Assembly: GCA_017849585.1 (NCBI GenBank)
Contig: JAFIGT010000033.1
Span: forward strand, 1-64,000
Direction: 5' to 3'
DNA length: 64,000 bases
From: Verrucomicrobium sp.
GTDB taxonomy: Bacteria; Verrucomicrobiota; Verrucomicrobiia; Methylacidiphilales; UBA1321
This document shows positions 50,697 to 62,039 of this stretch, piece by piece. The position numbers were made by a program, and so were the translations under genes. How positions within the stretch are numbered: position 1 is the first letter of the stretch; the number at the start of each line of letters is the position of its first letter. The notes under the pieces were generated by a model that had not been told where the DNA came from, ran no database searches, and worked only from the letters and a program-made list of their open reading frames with translations.

Positions 50697-53600
50697 ATGA
50701 CTAAACGCCGCAAGACGAAGTCGACTTCCACCACGCAAACTCTTTCCGTTCCAAGCTATTCCGCCGGTACCGGGGGCAAGCCGAAGAAGCTGCTCGTCGC
50801 CAACCGCAGCGAAATCGCCATTCGTGTTTTTCGCGCCGCGACGGAGCTTGGTCTGCGCACGGTCGCGCTCTTCGCGCAGGAGGATCGTTTCAGCATGCAC
50901 CGCTTCAAGGCGGACGAGGCGTATCTGGTGGGGCAGGGGAAGGGACCGGTCGGCGCGTATTTGGACATCGACGGCATCATTACGTTGGCAAAGGATAACG
51001 GCATCGATCTCATCCATCCCGGCTACGGATTTCTTTCCGAGAACGCGGATTTCGCGCGCGCGTGCGCGAAGGCGGGCATTACATTCGTTGGACCGCGACC
51101 GGAGCTGCTCGATTTGATGGGTAACAAGGTGGCGGCGCGGGAGCTAACGCAGAAGTTGAAAATCCCCACGCTGCCCGGCACGGAAGATCCGGTGACGGAT
51201 CGCAAGCTGGCGCTGAAAATCGCGCGCGAACTCGGTTTTCCCTTGATCATCAAGGCGGCGTTTGGCGGCGGCGGTCGCGGCATGCGCATTGTGCAAGACC
51301 CGAAGGATCTCGACCGTTTGCTCGACGAAGCGCAGGGCGAGGCGGATCGCGCGTTTGGTAATCCGGCGGTATTTCTGGAAAAATTCGTGCGTCGCGCGAA
51401 GCACATCGAAGTGCAATTGCTCGGTGACAAACACGGCAATTGCATCCACCTGCACGAGCGCGATTGTTCCGTGCAGCGACGTCACCAGAAGGTGATCGAA
51501 GTGGCGCCGTCGATCGGTCTGGCGGAGAACGTGCGCCGCGAACTGTGCGACGCAGCGGTGAGTATCGGCAAAGAGATCGGTTATGACAACGCCGGCACGG
51601 TTGAGTTTCTCTACGATCTGGACGACAACAAGTGGTACTTCATCGAGATGAATCCGCGCATCCAGGTGGAGCACACGGTGACGGAGCAGATCACGGGCAT
51701 CGATCTCGTGCGCTCGCAGATCATGATCGCGCAGGGCGCGTCGCTATTCGGCCCGGAATTGAAACTGCCGAAGCAGGAGGACGTCCCGCGCATCGGCTAC
51801 GCCGTGCAGTCGCGCATCACGACGGAAGATCCGACGAAAAACTTTACGCCGGACTACGGCAAGATTCTCACCTACCGCTCGGCGGCGGGCTACGGCATCC
51901 GGCTCGACGCGGGTATGGGTGATACCGGGAGCGTCATCACGCCGTTTTACGATTCGCTGTTGGTGAAGGTGACGGCGAGCGGGCCGTCCTTCGGCATCGC
52001 GTTGCAGCGCATGGAGCGTGCGTTGCGGGAATTCCGTATCCGCGGGGTGAAGACGAACATTCCGTTCCTCGAGAATCTGATTCACAACGAGACGTTCCGC
52101 CGCGGCGACGCGACGACGCGCTTGATCGACAACACGCCGGACCTCTTCAAGTTCACGCCGCGCCGGGATCGCGCGACGAAGTTGCTGTCCTACATCGGCG
52201 ATGTGACCGTAAACGGCAATCCGCAGGCGAAGGGGTTCAAGCCGGGGAAACTGCCAACACCGGCCGCGCCGAAATTCGATTTCAAGCAGACGCCGCCCGA
52301 AGGCACGCGCCAGATCCTGCTCAATCTCGGAGCGCGCAAATTTGCGGAGTGGGCGAAGAACGAGAAGCGCTTGCTCATCACCGATACGACTTTGCGCGAT
52401 GCGCACCAGTCGCTCATGGCCACGCGCGTGCGCAGCTACGATATGCTCGCGGCGGCGGACGCCATTGCGCGGCGCACGCCGAATTTGTTCAGTCTCGAGA
52501 TGTGGGGTGGCGCGACGTTCGACACGGCGATGCGGTTCCTGCATGAAGACCCGTGGCAGCGTTTGCGCGATCTGCGCGAGCGGGTGCCGAATATTTGTTT
52601 CCAGATGCTGTTCCGTGGCTCGAACGCGGTCGGTTATTCGAACTACGCGGATAACGTGGTGTCGGGTTTCGTGAAGCATTCGGCGGAATCGGGCATCGAT
52701 ATTTTCCGCATCTTCGACTCACTCAATTACCTGCCGAACCTGAAAGTCGCGATGGAAGCGGTGCAGGACACGCACGCGGTTTGTGACGCGGCGATTTGCT
52801 ACACCGGCGATATTCTCGACGGCAAGCGCGACAAGTATTCGCTGAACTATTACATCAAGCTCGCCAAGGAGCTCGAGAAGATGGGCGCGCATATTCTCAC
52901 CATCAAGGACATGGCGGGTCTGTGTAAGCCCTACGCCGCGTACAAGCTGGTGAAGGCGCTGAAGCAGGAGATCGATCTCCCGATTCATTTCCACACGCAC
53001 GACACGAGCGGCATCAATTCTGCGTCGATTTTGAAAGCGGCGGATGCGGGCGTGGACATTGCCGATGCGGCGATTGCGTCGCTGTCCGGATCGACGAGCC
53101 AGCCGAATTTGAATTCGCTCGTGGCCGCGTTGCAGCATACGCCGCGCGACACGAAGCTCGATCTCGACGCGCTCAACGAGTTCGCCGACTACTGGGAACA
53201 GGTCCGCGAGTATTACGCGCCGTTCGACACCGCGCCGAAGTTCGGCACGGCAGAGGTCTACCTCCACGAAATGCCGGGCGGTCAATACACGAATCTCAAG
53301 GAGCAGGCCGTCAGCATGGAGATCGGCCACCGCTGGCCGGAAATCGCCCGGTGCTACGCCGAGGTCAATGCGCTCTTTGGCGACATCGTCAAGGTGACGC
53401 CGAGCAGCAAGGTGGTTGGCGATATGACCATGTTCCTCGTCACACGCGGCATCAAACCCGCTGATGTGCTCAATCTGCCGGCCGGAACGCCGTTCCCGGA
53501 GTCGGTTATCGACATGCTTTCGGGCGGACTCGGTTTCCCACAGGGCGGTTGGCCGAAGAAGCTGCAGCAAATCGTGCTCGGAAATCGTAAGCCGTTGAAG

Positions 53601-54218
53601 TCGCGCCCCGGGGCGAATCTGCCGCCGCTGGATTTCGACAAGACGAAGGACGAGCTCGAGGCGAAGATCAAGTCGAAGCCGACGGACGACGATCTCTACA
53701 GCTACCTGATGTATCCGCAGGTGTTCCTCGACTACAACAAATTTGAGAAGGACTACAGCGATGTGAGCGTGCTGCCGACACCGACGTTCTTCTACGGCAT
53801 GAAGCCGAATGAGGAAATCAGCATCACGATCGAGCAGGGCAAGACGCTCTATTTGAAATTGCTGAATGTGAATCCACCCGACAAGGACGGCCGTCGCATG
53901 GTGGTGTTCGAATTGAACGGCGTGACGCGTCAGACATGGATCACCGATCGCGCCATCCAGCCGAAGACGAAGCCGCGTGTGCAGGCGGACCCGAACAACA
54001 CGCTTGAAGTGGCTGCGCCGATCCCCGGTATGGTGACGTCGCTGGCGGTGAGCGTGGGCTCGAAGGTCGCGAAGGGAGATAAGCTGCTGACTCTCGAGGC
54101 GATGAAGATGTACACGACTCTCACTGCGCCGGAAAACGGCGTGGTGGGCGAGCTGTTCGTCGCAGTCGGCGATGCGGTCGAGAGCAAGGATCTCGTGGTC
54201 CGGTTGCGGAAAGCCTGA
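50697..54218 (+). CDS. pyc: Pyruvate carboxylase (single-chain)
   Basis: 1173 residues from ATG 50697. It makes oxaloacetate from pyruvate, bicarbonate and ATP. Domains are in the usual order. Biotin carboxylase spans about 30-480 (KKLLVANRSEIAIRVFRA, FGGGGRGMRIV, FIEMNPRIQVEHTVTEQITG). Carboxyltransferase spans about 550-840 (LLITDTTLRDAHQSLMATRV, LFSLEMWGGATFDTAMRFLH, PIHFHTHDTSG with metal His residues). The PYC-OADA region comes next, then a C-terminal biotinyl domain with biotin Lys about 1137 in LLTLEAMKMYT. A 30-residue Thr/Ser/Lys-rich extension precedes the BC domain. The full one-polypeptide layout distinguishes it from two-subunit forms. It is monocistronic; the MaoC-SDR gene follows 33 bp downstream. 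Confidence 0.97.
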   Translation: MTKRRKTKSTSTTQTLSVPSYSAGTGGKPKKLLVANRSEIAIRVFRAATELGLRTVALFAQEDRFSMHRFKADEAYLVGQGKGPVGAYLDIDGIITLAKDNGIDLIHPGYGFLSENADFARACAKAGITFVGPRPELLDLMGNKVAARELTQKLKIPTLPGTEDPVTDRKLALKIARELGFPLIIKAAFGGGGRGMRIVQDPKDLDRLLDEAQGEADRAFGNPAVFLEKFVRRAKHIEVQLLGDKHGNCIHLHERDCSVQRRHQKVIEVAPSIGLAENVRRELCDAAVSIGKEIGYDNAGTVEFLYDLDDNKWYFIEMNPRIQVEHTVTEQITGIDLVRSQIMIAQGASLFGPELKLPKQEDVPRIGYAVQSRITTEDPTKNFTPDYGKILTYRSAAGYGIRLDAGMGDTGSVITPFYDSLLVKVTASGPSFGIALQRMERALREFRIRGVKTNIPFLENLIHNETFRRGDATTRLIDNTPDLFKFTPRRDRATKLLSYIGDVTVNGNPQAKGFKPGKLPTPAAPKFDFKQTPPEGTRQILLNLGARKFAEWAKNEKRLLITDTTLRDAHQSLMATRVRSYDMLAAADAIARRTPNLFSLEMWGGATFDTAMRFLHEDPWQRLRDLRERVPNICFQMLFRGSNAVGYSNYADNVVSGFVKHSAESGIDIFRIFDSLNYLPNLKVAMEAVQDTHAVCDAAICYTGDILDGKRDKYSLNYYIKLAKELEKMGAHILTIKDMAGLCKPYAAYKLVKALKQEIDLPIHFHTHDTSGINSASILKAADAGVDIADAAIASLSGSTSQPNLNSLVAALQHTPRDTKLDLDALNEFADYWEQVREYYAPFDTAPKFGTAEVYLHEMPGGQYTNLKEQAVSMEIGHRWPEIARCYAEVNALFGDIVKVTPSSKVVGDMTMFLVTRGIKPADVLNLPAGTPFPESVIDMLSGGLGFPQGGWPKKLQQIVLGNRKPLKSRPGANLPPLDFDKTKDELEAKIKSKPTDDDLYSYLMYPQVFLDYNKFEKDYSDVSVLPTPTFFYGMKPNEEISITIEQGKTLYLKLLNVNPPDKDGRRMVVFELNGVTRQTWITDRAIQPKTKPRVQADPNNTLEVAAPIPGMVTSLAVSVGSKVAKGDKLLTLEAMKMYTTLTAPENGVVGELFVAVGDAVESKDLVVRLRKA

Positions 54219-54251
54219 CCGTGAGCAGATTCTGAATCTGGATTCCTGATT

Positions 54252-55709
54252 ATGGCAGACAGGGAAAGACGCTTTTCGATGGAGGATCAGCGCCTTTTCG
54301 CGAAGCTATCGGGAGATTACAACAAGCTTCATATCGATGAGATTGCGGCGCGCCGGTATATGTTTGGCAAGCCGGTGGTCCACGGTATTCACCAGCTGCT
54401 CTGGAGCCTGAATGGCTGCTTTGCCGAGATTGGTCAGCGTGGCAGGACGCTTACCTCCTTGCGTGTGACATTCAGAAATCGATTGCTGGTGGGCGACGCG
54501 ATTAAAGTTCAAATCAAGACTCTTGCGGACAATTTTGTAAAATTGGAACTGAGTGGGAGTAATCGAGGGTTGGTTGCGACGATCGATGCAAGCTGGAAAT
54601 CGGGTCATTTGGCGGAGGATCACTGGTACCTTCCGAAATTTCCGGAACGCCGGGAGCCCAAGGTGTTGGAATCTGCGGAGGTGTCAGTTGCGGCGGGTGA
54701 ATTGGATCTGTATGCGGAGGAGGCTACGCTCACCCATTTATTTCCAGACCTTGTACAAGGTATGCCGACGACGCAAATTGCGGAGCTGTTGGCCACCACA
54801 CAACTTGTCGGCATGGAATGTCCAGGGTTTCATTCCGTGTACTATGAACTGAATGTGACTTTTCAGGAAACGTCGTCGGGTTCATCTGCTTTAAAGTATA
54901 AAACCACGCAGTTTGATGATCGTTTCAAGTTGGTTTTGATGGAGGTATCCGGGCCTACCTTGCAGGGGTTTGTGAAAGCCGTTTTAAGGCCGAAACCCCA
55001 GGATCAAATGGCTTACGCGGATCTGGCCACGTTGGTAAATGCAGATGAATTTAAGGGGCAAAAGGCGTTGGTCATTGGTGGTTCGCGAGGGCTTGGTGAG
55101 ATTTCCGCAAAATTATTGGCCGCAGGGGGCGCCAGTGTCCTGCTGACATATTGTCAGGGACGTGAGGATGCGGATAAAATCACCAGTGATATTCAGGTGG
55201 GGAAAGGGGCGGTTTCATCAACCTATTTTGATGTGTTATCCCCGGAGCAATCGGATGTGGATGTCATCAAGAAGCACTCACCGACTCATCTCTATTATTT
55301 TGCGACACCCCATATTACCGCGAACAAGAGGCCATTTTCGCCCGCGTTATTCGCAGAGTTCTGCTGCTATTATGTGACTGGATTTTCGAGCAGCCTGAAT
55401 TTCCTTCTGGATAATCAGTGTCCCATTAAAAATATTTTTTATCCCTCGACGATCTTCATCGACCAATTTCCTACTTCCTTTGCGGAGTACATCGCCGCGA
55501 AATCGGCAGGGGAGTCGCTTTGCAGTTATCTGGAAAAAAATAATCCGGCTCTTTCGATGTTTAAGCCGCGGCTCCCTAAAATGGCCACGGATCAGACGGT
55601 GGGCGTCATGATCGACGAGGGAAGGGAGAATCCCGCGCCTGTCATTTTAAAACAACTGAGGTTGTTTGCGAAACGTGCCGAGCCGGGAGCTCCTTCCCGG
55701 CAAGTCTAA
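54252..55709 (+). CDS. MaoC-like hydratase fused to short-chain dehydrogenase/reductase
   Basis: 485 residues from ATG 54252. Residues about 1-125 are a MaoC-type hotdog domain with the (R)-hydratase motif KLSGDYNKLHIDEIAARRYM, carrying the Asp/His pair, followed by FGKPVVHGIHQLLW. Residues about 150-255 look like a second, degenerate hotdog (GMECPGFHSVYYELNVTFQE). Residues about 268-465 are an SDR: KALVIGGSRGLGEISAKLLA, then a probable Ser in FYPSTIF and the catalytic EYIAAKSAGESLCSYLEK (YxxxK). One polypeptide could dehydrate/hydrate a 3-hydroxyacyl thioester and reduce or oxidise the 3-keto form. The gene is visibly lower in GC than its neighbours, suggesting transfer. It ends 4 bp inside the purF stop on the opposite strand. 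Confidence 0.78.
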   Translation: MADRERRFSMEDQRLFAKLSGDYNKLHIDEIAARRYMFGKPVVHGIHQLLWSLNGCFAEIGQRGRTLTSLRVTFRNRLLVGDAIKVQIKTLADNFVKLELSGSNRGLVATIDASWKSGHLAEDHWYLPKFPERREPKVLESAEVSVAAGELDLYAEEATLTHLFPDLVQGMPTTQIAELLATTQLVGMECPGFHSVYYELNVTFQETSSGSSALKYKTTQFDDRFKLVLMEVSGPTLQGFVKAVLRPKPQDQMAYADLATLVNADEFKGQKALVIGGSRGLGEISAKLLAAGGASVLLTYCQGREDADKITSDIQVGKGAVSSTYFDVLSPEQSDVDVIKKHSPTHLYYFATPHITANKRPFSPALFAEFCCYYVTGFSSSLNFLLDNQCPIKNIFYPSTIFIDQFPTSFAEYIAAKSAGESLCSYLEKNNPALSMFKPRLPKMATDQTVGVMIDEGRENPAPVILKQLRLFAKRAEPGAPSRQV

Positions 55710-57178
55710 AACAAGCGGGCTTCGTCGTTGCTGGTGATGAGCGAGTCGGCGCGTTCGTTGCGGCGTTCGAGGATGAGTTTGTCGACTTTTTGGTCGTAGT
55801 CGACGGGGTATTTGCCGTTGAAGCAGGCGCAGCAAAATTGATTTTCGGGGCGGCCAATGGCGCGGATCATCGCTTCTTCGGTGAGATAGCCGAGGCTGTC
55901 GGCACCGAGGTACTGGGCGATTTCGTCGAGGGAAAGCTGATTGGCGAGCAGGTCTTTGGGATTCGGGAAATCGATGCCGTAATGACAGGCGTGTCGATGC
56001 GGGGGACAGCTGACGCGGATGTGGACTTCCTTCGCGCCGGCCTTGCGCAGGGTGACGACGCGGGAGCGGGCGGTGGTGCCGCGGACGATGGAGTCGTCGA
56101 CGACGACGACGCGCTTGCCCTTGACCGCGTCCTTGACGAGGTTGAGCTTCACGCGGACACCGAAGTCGCGGATGAGCTGGGAGGGCTGGAGGAAGGTGCG
56201 GCCAATATAGTGATTACGCACGAAGGCGTGCGAGTAGGGGATGCCGGATTGCTCGCTGTAGCCGAGCGCGGCGTAGTTGCCGGAATCGGGAATGGGGACG
56301 ACGAGGTCGGCTTCAACCGGATGCAATTTGGCCAGCTCGTAGCCCATGCGGGTGCGGGCGAGGCTGACGTTGACGTCCATGATCTTGGAGTCGGGTCGGG
56401 CAAAGTAGACGTATTCGAAAACGCAGAGCGCCTTGCTGGGCTTGTCGACGAAGGGCTTGAAGGAACGGAGACCTTTTTCGTCGATCACGACGATTTCACC
56501 GGGTTCAACTTCGCGGATGAACTGCGCGTCGATGAGGTCGAGGGCGCAGGTTTCGCTGGAGAGCACCCAGGCGTCACCAAGCTTGCCGATGCAGAGGGGG
56601 CGGAAGCCGTACTGGTCGCGCGCGCCGATGATTTCGCGCTCGCTCATGATGACGAGGGAGAACGCGCCGTCGATACGGGAGAGGGCGCGGATGAGACTGG
56701 ACTCGCGACCGCTGTCCTGCGGTTGGGCCATGAGGTGGAGAATGATCTCGCTGTCGACCGTGGTTTGGAAAATGGAGCCGTTGGCTTCGAGTTCGTCGCG
56801 AATGATGTTCGCGTTGACGAGATTGCCATTGTGAGCGATGGCGACCTGACCACGGGCGCAGTCGACGACGATGGGCTGGGCGTTTTTGAGTGTGCTCGAG
56901 CCGGTGGTGGAGTAGCGGACATGGCCGATGGCGCGGGTGCCAGTGATCTGCTTGAGGATGCCCTCATTGAAGACTTGCGAGACAAGACCCATGCCGCGAT
57001 GAAAGGCGAAGGGGCTGCCTGGTTCCTTGGCGGAAACGATGCCGGCGCTTTCCTGGCCGCGGTGTTGGAGGGCGTAGAGACCGTAGTAGGTCAGCATGGC
57101 GGCATCGGGGTGGCCGAAGATGCCGAAGACGCCGCACTCGTGTTTGGGATAATGGGCTTGGGGGGAGGATTCGCTCAC
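55706..57178 (-). CDS. purF: Amidophosphoribosyltransferase
   Basis: 490 residues from GTG 57178. It transfers the glutamine amide to PRPP, the first committed step of purine synthesis. The N-terminus has a 14-residue propeptide before the nucleophile Cys15 (KHECGVFGIFGHPDAAMLTY). The PRPP motif VVVVDDSIVRGTTARSR lies at about 355-371. Four cysteines (in SCPPHRHACHYG and FCCACFNGKY) fit the [4Fe-4S] type of the B. subtilis enzyme. It is the last gene of the purS-purQ-purL-purF run, 34 bp after purL. Its stop overlaps the convergent MaoC-SDR gene by 4 bp. Confidence 0.97.
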   Translation of the reverse strand: MSESSPQAHYPKHECGVFGIFGHPDAAMLTYYGLYALQHRGQESAGIVSAKEPGSPFAFHRGMGLVSQVFNEGILKQITGTRAIGHVRYSTTGSSTLKNAQPIVVDCARGQVAIAHNGNLVNANIIRDELEANGSIFQTTVDSEIILHLMAQPQDSGRESSLIRALSRIDGAFSLVIMSEREIIGARDQYGFRPLCIGKLGDAWVLSSETCALDLIDAQFIREVEPGEIVVIDEKGLRSFKPFVDKPSKALCVFEYVYFARPDSKIMDVNVSLARTRMGYELAKLHPVEADLVVPIPDSGNYAALGYSEQSGIPYSHAFVRNHYIGRTFLQPSQLIRDFGVRVKLNLVKDAVKGKRVVVVDDSIVRGTTARSRVVTLRKAGAKEVHIRVSCPPHRHACHYGIDFPNPKDLLANQLSLDEIAQYLGADSLGYLTEEAMIRAIGRPENQFCCACFNGKYPVDYDQKVDKLILERRNERADSLITSNDEARLF

Positions 57179-57212
57179 GGGAGTGGGGGTGGGGAGGTGA
57201 TTACAACGTAGC

Positions 57213-59468
<2,256 letters not shown>

Positions 59469-59524
59469 GGCGGGGAAAAGTTTTCGGTTATCAGTTTTCG
59501 GTTTTCAGTAGGACTGAAGAACAG

Positions 59525-60235
59525 CTAGGCGGCAACAGCCCCTTTCGGTTCCTTGGCTTCAATGACCGATTCGAAGATGGCCTTGCCGTCGCTGCCGCCG
59601 AGGATCGACTCGGACGCGCGCTCGGGGTGGGGCATCATGCCGAGGACGTTGCCTTCTTTGTTCATGATCCCGGCGATGTTGAGGGCGGAGCCGTTCGGAT
59701 TGGTTTCCGGCGTGGCGCGGCCCGCGCGGTCGCTGTAGGTGAAGAGAATCTGGCGGTTGATCTGGAGCGACTTCAGCGTCTCGGGATCGGCGAAGTAGTT
59801 GCCTTCGCCGTGGGCGATGGGGATGTCGAGGATCTGACCGGTGAGGAGCTTCTTCGTGAAGATGGAGTGGGGATGCTCGACGCGCAGAGGACGCGATTCG
59901 CAGCGGAAGTGGAGCGAGCGGTTGCGGATGAGCGCGCCGGGGAGCAGACCCGCTTCGCAGAGGACCTGGAAGCCGTTGCAGATGCCGATGACGATGCCGC
60001 CGTTGGCCGCATGGGCCTTGACCGATTGCATGACCGGCGACCAGCGGGCGATCGCGCCGCAACGCAGATAGTCGCCGTAGGAGAAACCGCCGGGGACGAT
60101 GACGGCGTCCGCGCCTTCGAGGGAGTCGTTCTTGTGCCAGACGTAGTAGGCGTCCTGACCGAGGACGTGCTTGAGGACGTGGTAGCAGTCCTGATCGCAG
60201 TTTGAACCGGGAAATTGAATGACAGCCCAACGCAT
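59525..60235 (-). CDS. purQ: Phosphoribosylformylglycinamidine synthase glutaminase subunit PurQ
   Basis: 236 residues from ATG 60235. It is a class I glutamine amidotransferase that supplies ammonia to PurL. Motifs: [40 protein letters not shown], nucleophile Cys in [20 protein letters not shown] (about 88), and His/Glu in [10 protein letters not shown]. Length is normal. It is the second gene of the operon, 43 bp after purS and 56 bp before purL. The end carries a short [11 protein letters not shown] extension. Confidence 0.97.
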   Translation of the reverse strand: MRWAVIQFPGSNCDQDCYHVLKHVLGQDAYYVWHKNDSLEGADAVIVPGGFSYGDYLRCGAIARWSPVMQSVKAHAANGGIVIGICNGFQVLCEAGLLPGALIRNRSLHFRCESRPLRVEHPHSIFTKKLLTGQILDIPIAHGEGNYFADPETLKSLQINRQILFTYSDRAGRATPETNPNGSALNIAGIMNKEGNVLGMMPHPERASESILGGSDGKAIFESVIEAKEPKGAVAA

Positions 60236-60278
60236 AGTCGATTCCTTCTTATTCTTGGGTTAATGGACGAGCTTGGTG

Positions 60279-60716
60279 CTAGTGCTTCTTTTTCTTTTTG
60301 TCCTTCTTCTTCTTGTCCTTTTTCTTTTCTTTTTTGGACTTCTTCTTGTCGGACTTGTCTTTGGCTTTGTCCTTGGACTTGATCTTGGAAGCGGGAAGGG
60401 GGATTTCGTCGTCGTCGTCGGTGGCTTCCTCGATGAGGGCCTTCAGCTTGGCGGCGGCGGAAACGGGGGTCTTGGCTTCGCCGAGCTTCAGGACGTAGTC
60501 TTCAATCACGGGATTGGAGAGCAGATCTTTGCAAATCTGGTCGAGCTTGACGCGGGTTTTTTCGACATTCTTGCCGCTGATTTCGAGCTCGATGAACTTG
60601 CCGATGCGGACCGATTCCACACACTCCATTCCGAGGTGCTGCATGGCGCGACGCACGGCATCGCCCTGGGGGTCATAAACGCTTTGTTTCGGGGTGACAA
60701 TAATCTCGGCCTTCAT
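60279..60716 (-). CDS. purS: PurS subunit with long lysine-rich C-terminal tail
   Basis: 145 residues from ATG 60716; the promoter at 60730-60757 would exclude the longer TTG start at 60746. Residues 1-80 are PurS: KAEIIVTPKQSVYDPQGDAV, RRAMQHLGMECVESVRIGKF and NPVIEDYVL. PurS forms the structural bridge of the PurS-PurQ-PurL complex and is normally about 80 residues. Here a linker (PVSAAAKLKALIEEATDDDD) and a tail of about 35 residues almost purely Lys, Asp and Ser, ending KDKKKKDKKKKKH, are added. It is the first gene of the operon. Confidence 0.9.
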   Translation of the reverse strand: MKAEIIVTPKQSVYDPQGDAVRRAMQHLGMECVESVRIGKFIELEISGKNVEKTRVKLDQICKDLLSNPVIEDYVLKLGEAKTPVSAAAKLKALIEEATDDDDEIPLPASKIKSKDKAKDKSDKKKSKKEKKKDKKKKDKKKKKH

Positions 60717-60729
60717 AGGGGAGCGAGTA

Positions 60730-60757
60730 TCTTTAGACGGTGGCAAGGAGAAGTCAA
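60730..60757 (-). promoter_or_regulatory. Promoter of the purS-Q-L-F operon
   Basis: Minus strand: TTGACT (60757-60752), 16-nt spacer, TAAAGA (60735-60730). The -10 box ends 13 nt before ATG 60716, implying a leader of about six to seven bases without a ribosome site. It also decides the start of purS. No purine riboswitch or PurR box is recognised. Confidence 0.55.
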
Positions 60758-60843
60758 TGGCAGCGTGGTGACAAATCGCAAGTCGTGATACTTCTGGTCA
60801 ACAGTGAGGCGTTTTGGCAGACTTTCTGGCGGGAGGAAGCTCA

Positions 60844-61206
60844 ATGAAATGGGTCCGTTCGTTGCACTTATATTTAGGCTGTGTTTTTGCTCCTTTGCTG
60901 ATTCTTTATGCGATCAGCGGCGTCTGGCAGGTTTATCGGCTCAATGATGCGGCCAAGGATGGGAGTTATACCCCGCCCGCGTGGTTGAAAACCATATCCA
61001 GCGTGCATCTCCACCAGTCCCTCGCCAAGGGAACGCCTGCCACCCTTTCCAAGGCCATCGGGGCGGTGCTTGGACTGGCGCTGGCCGCGACGGCGGCGCT
61101 GGGAGTGGTGATGGCCTATAAATACCAGCGTCGCCCCGGAGTGGTGACGCTTTGCCTGCTGGCGGGCATTCTATTGCCAGGATTGTTGTTGGTCTTGCGA
61201 TTGTAG
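60844..61206 (+). CDS. PepSY-TM-like small membrane protein
   Basis: 120 residues from ATG 60844, with a GGAGG ribosome site; a TTG at 60814 is a weaker start. The N-terminus MKWVRSLHLYLGCVFAPLLI, then YAISGVWQVYRL, follows the opening of PepSY-associated transmembrane proteins (His-x-x-x-Gly ... Ser-Gly). Two further helices are IGAVLGLALAATAALGVVMA and VTLCLLAGILLPGLLLVLRL. Family members are linked to membrane electron transfer, peptidase control or iron-siderophore reduction. It is much shorter than full PepSY proteins, so it may be a reduced relative. It is divergent from the purine operon. A terminator follows. Confidence 0.7.
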   Translation: MKWVRSLHLYLGCVFAPLLILYAISGVWQVYRLNDAAKDGSYTPPAWLKTISSVHLHQSLAKGTPATLSKAIGAVLGLALAATAALGVVMAYKYQRRPGVVTLCLLAGILLPGLLLVLRL

Positions 61207-61215
61207 GGAGTGGCT

Positions 61216-61238
61216 CCGCCAATATATTGCGGCTTTTT
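61216..61238 (+). terminator. Intrinsic terminator after the PepSY-TM-like gene
   Basis: ccgc-c-aa, tata loop, ttgcgg (61216-61232) with one bulged base, followed by cttttt (61233-61238). A GC-containing stem plus a T5 tract 10 bp after the stop is a reasonable Rho-independent terminator. Confidence 0.6.
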
Positions 61239-61481
61239 CGACTCGCACAGACTTCAATCATTGATCGATAAAATCGGATCGAGTTTCGGAAAACTCCTTG
61301 GCCGGGCCGCCAAGGTGCGAATACAATAATTATCAAAATATATAACTTATTGACGGAATGTGAAAAGCTGTCCGGTTCGCCATGCTTTTTCGATTTGGCA
61401 TAGTTATCATGGAATTTTACCCGCTTTGCACCGCCGCCATTGCCGATTTTGCTTTTTAACCCTCAACGACTGACCTTGCTT

Positions 61482-62009
61482 ATGAAATTGGGATTACATT
61501 TAGTTGCCGTTACTCTTCTCATGCTGCCTATGGCTGCCTGCGGCGATCCGCGCACGCAGGAGTGGAATTATTCCAACATCGCGAACACGCCGGAGAATTG
61601 GGGTGGATTGAAAATTTCGGTGAATAACGAGGTGAAGACTCCGGACGGTCAACCTACGCTCGAGTTGGTGCCGGAATACGGCACCGAGGATCTCGAATGG
61701 CCGTCGCACCTGCGTTACCCCGCCCGCGCGGCGTTGGCCATCGGTGCGAAATCGGTGGAGATTACGTTTTGGATCAAGGGCGATGTGGGGTCCCAGATCG
61801 CCATGCGTATGACGAGCGCCAACGCGAGTCACTACACTGTTACGAAGTCCTATGATCTGACCGGCGCGTGGCAGAAGATCGAATTCAAGGAAGCGATCAA
61901 CGGCCAGGTGAGCGGTAAATGGCTCAGCGCCCCACGCTTGCTTCTTTCCAGAGCCAAGGGCGGACAACATTTTTTCATTGGCCCTGTCATGTTCAAGGCA
62001 ATCGAATAA
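61482..62009 (+). CDS. Secreted beta-sandwich protein, possible lipoprotein
   Basis: 175 residues from ATG 61482 (MKLGLHLVAVTLLMLPMAAC). The leader ends at Ala-Ala-Cys, a weak lipobox, so the protein may be anchored through Cys20. The mature part (about 130 residues) is beta-rich, with YPARAALAIGAKSVEITFWI, IAMRMTSANASHYTVTKSYD and WLSAPRLLLSRAKGGQHFFI, and resembles a carbohydrate-binding jelly roll. No catalytic residue is seen. It is followed at 62040 and 62538 by two genes of the N-terminal-domain/GH family and probably belongs with them. The upstream 61207-61481 stretch is AT-rich and presumably carries its promoter. Confidence 0.7.
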   Translation: MKLGLHLVAVTLLMLPMAACGDPRTQEWNYSNIANTPENWGGLKISVNNEVKTPDGQPTLELVPEYGTEDLEWPSHLRYPARAALAIGAKSVEITFWIKGDVGSQIAMRMTSANASHYTVTKSYDLTGAWQKIEFKEAINGQVSGKWLSAPRLLLSRAKGGQHFFIGPVMFKAIE

Positions 62010-62039
62010 CCCCCATTTTATTATCGAAAGGAATACCTC

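Noticed and set aside
55790-57211. 473-codon open frame on the plus strand opposite purF
   Set aside because: It is a composition shadow of purF (high-GC third positions), rich in Gly/Val/Asp without structure or motifs; purF on the other strand is certain.
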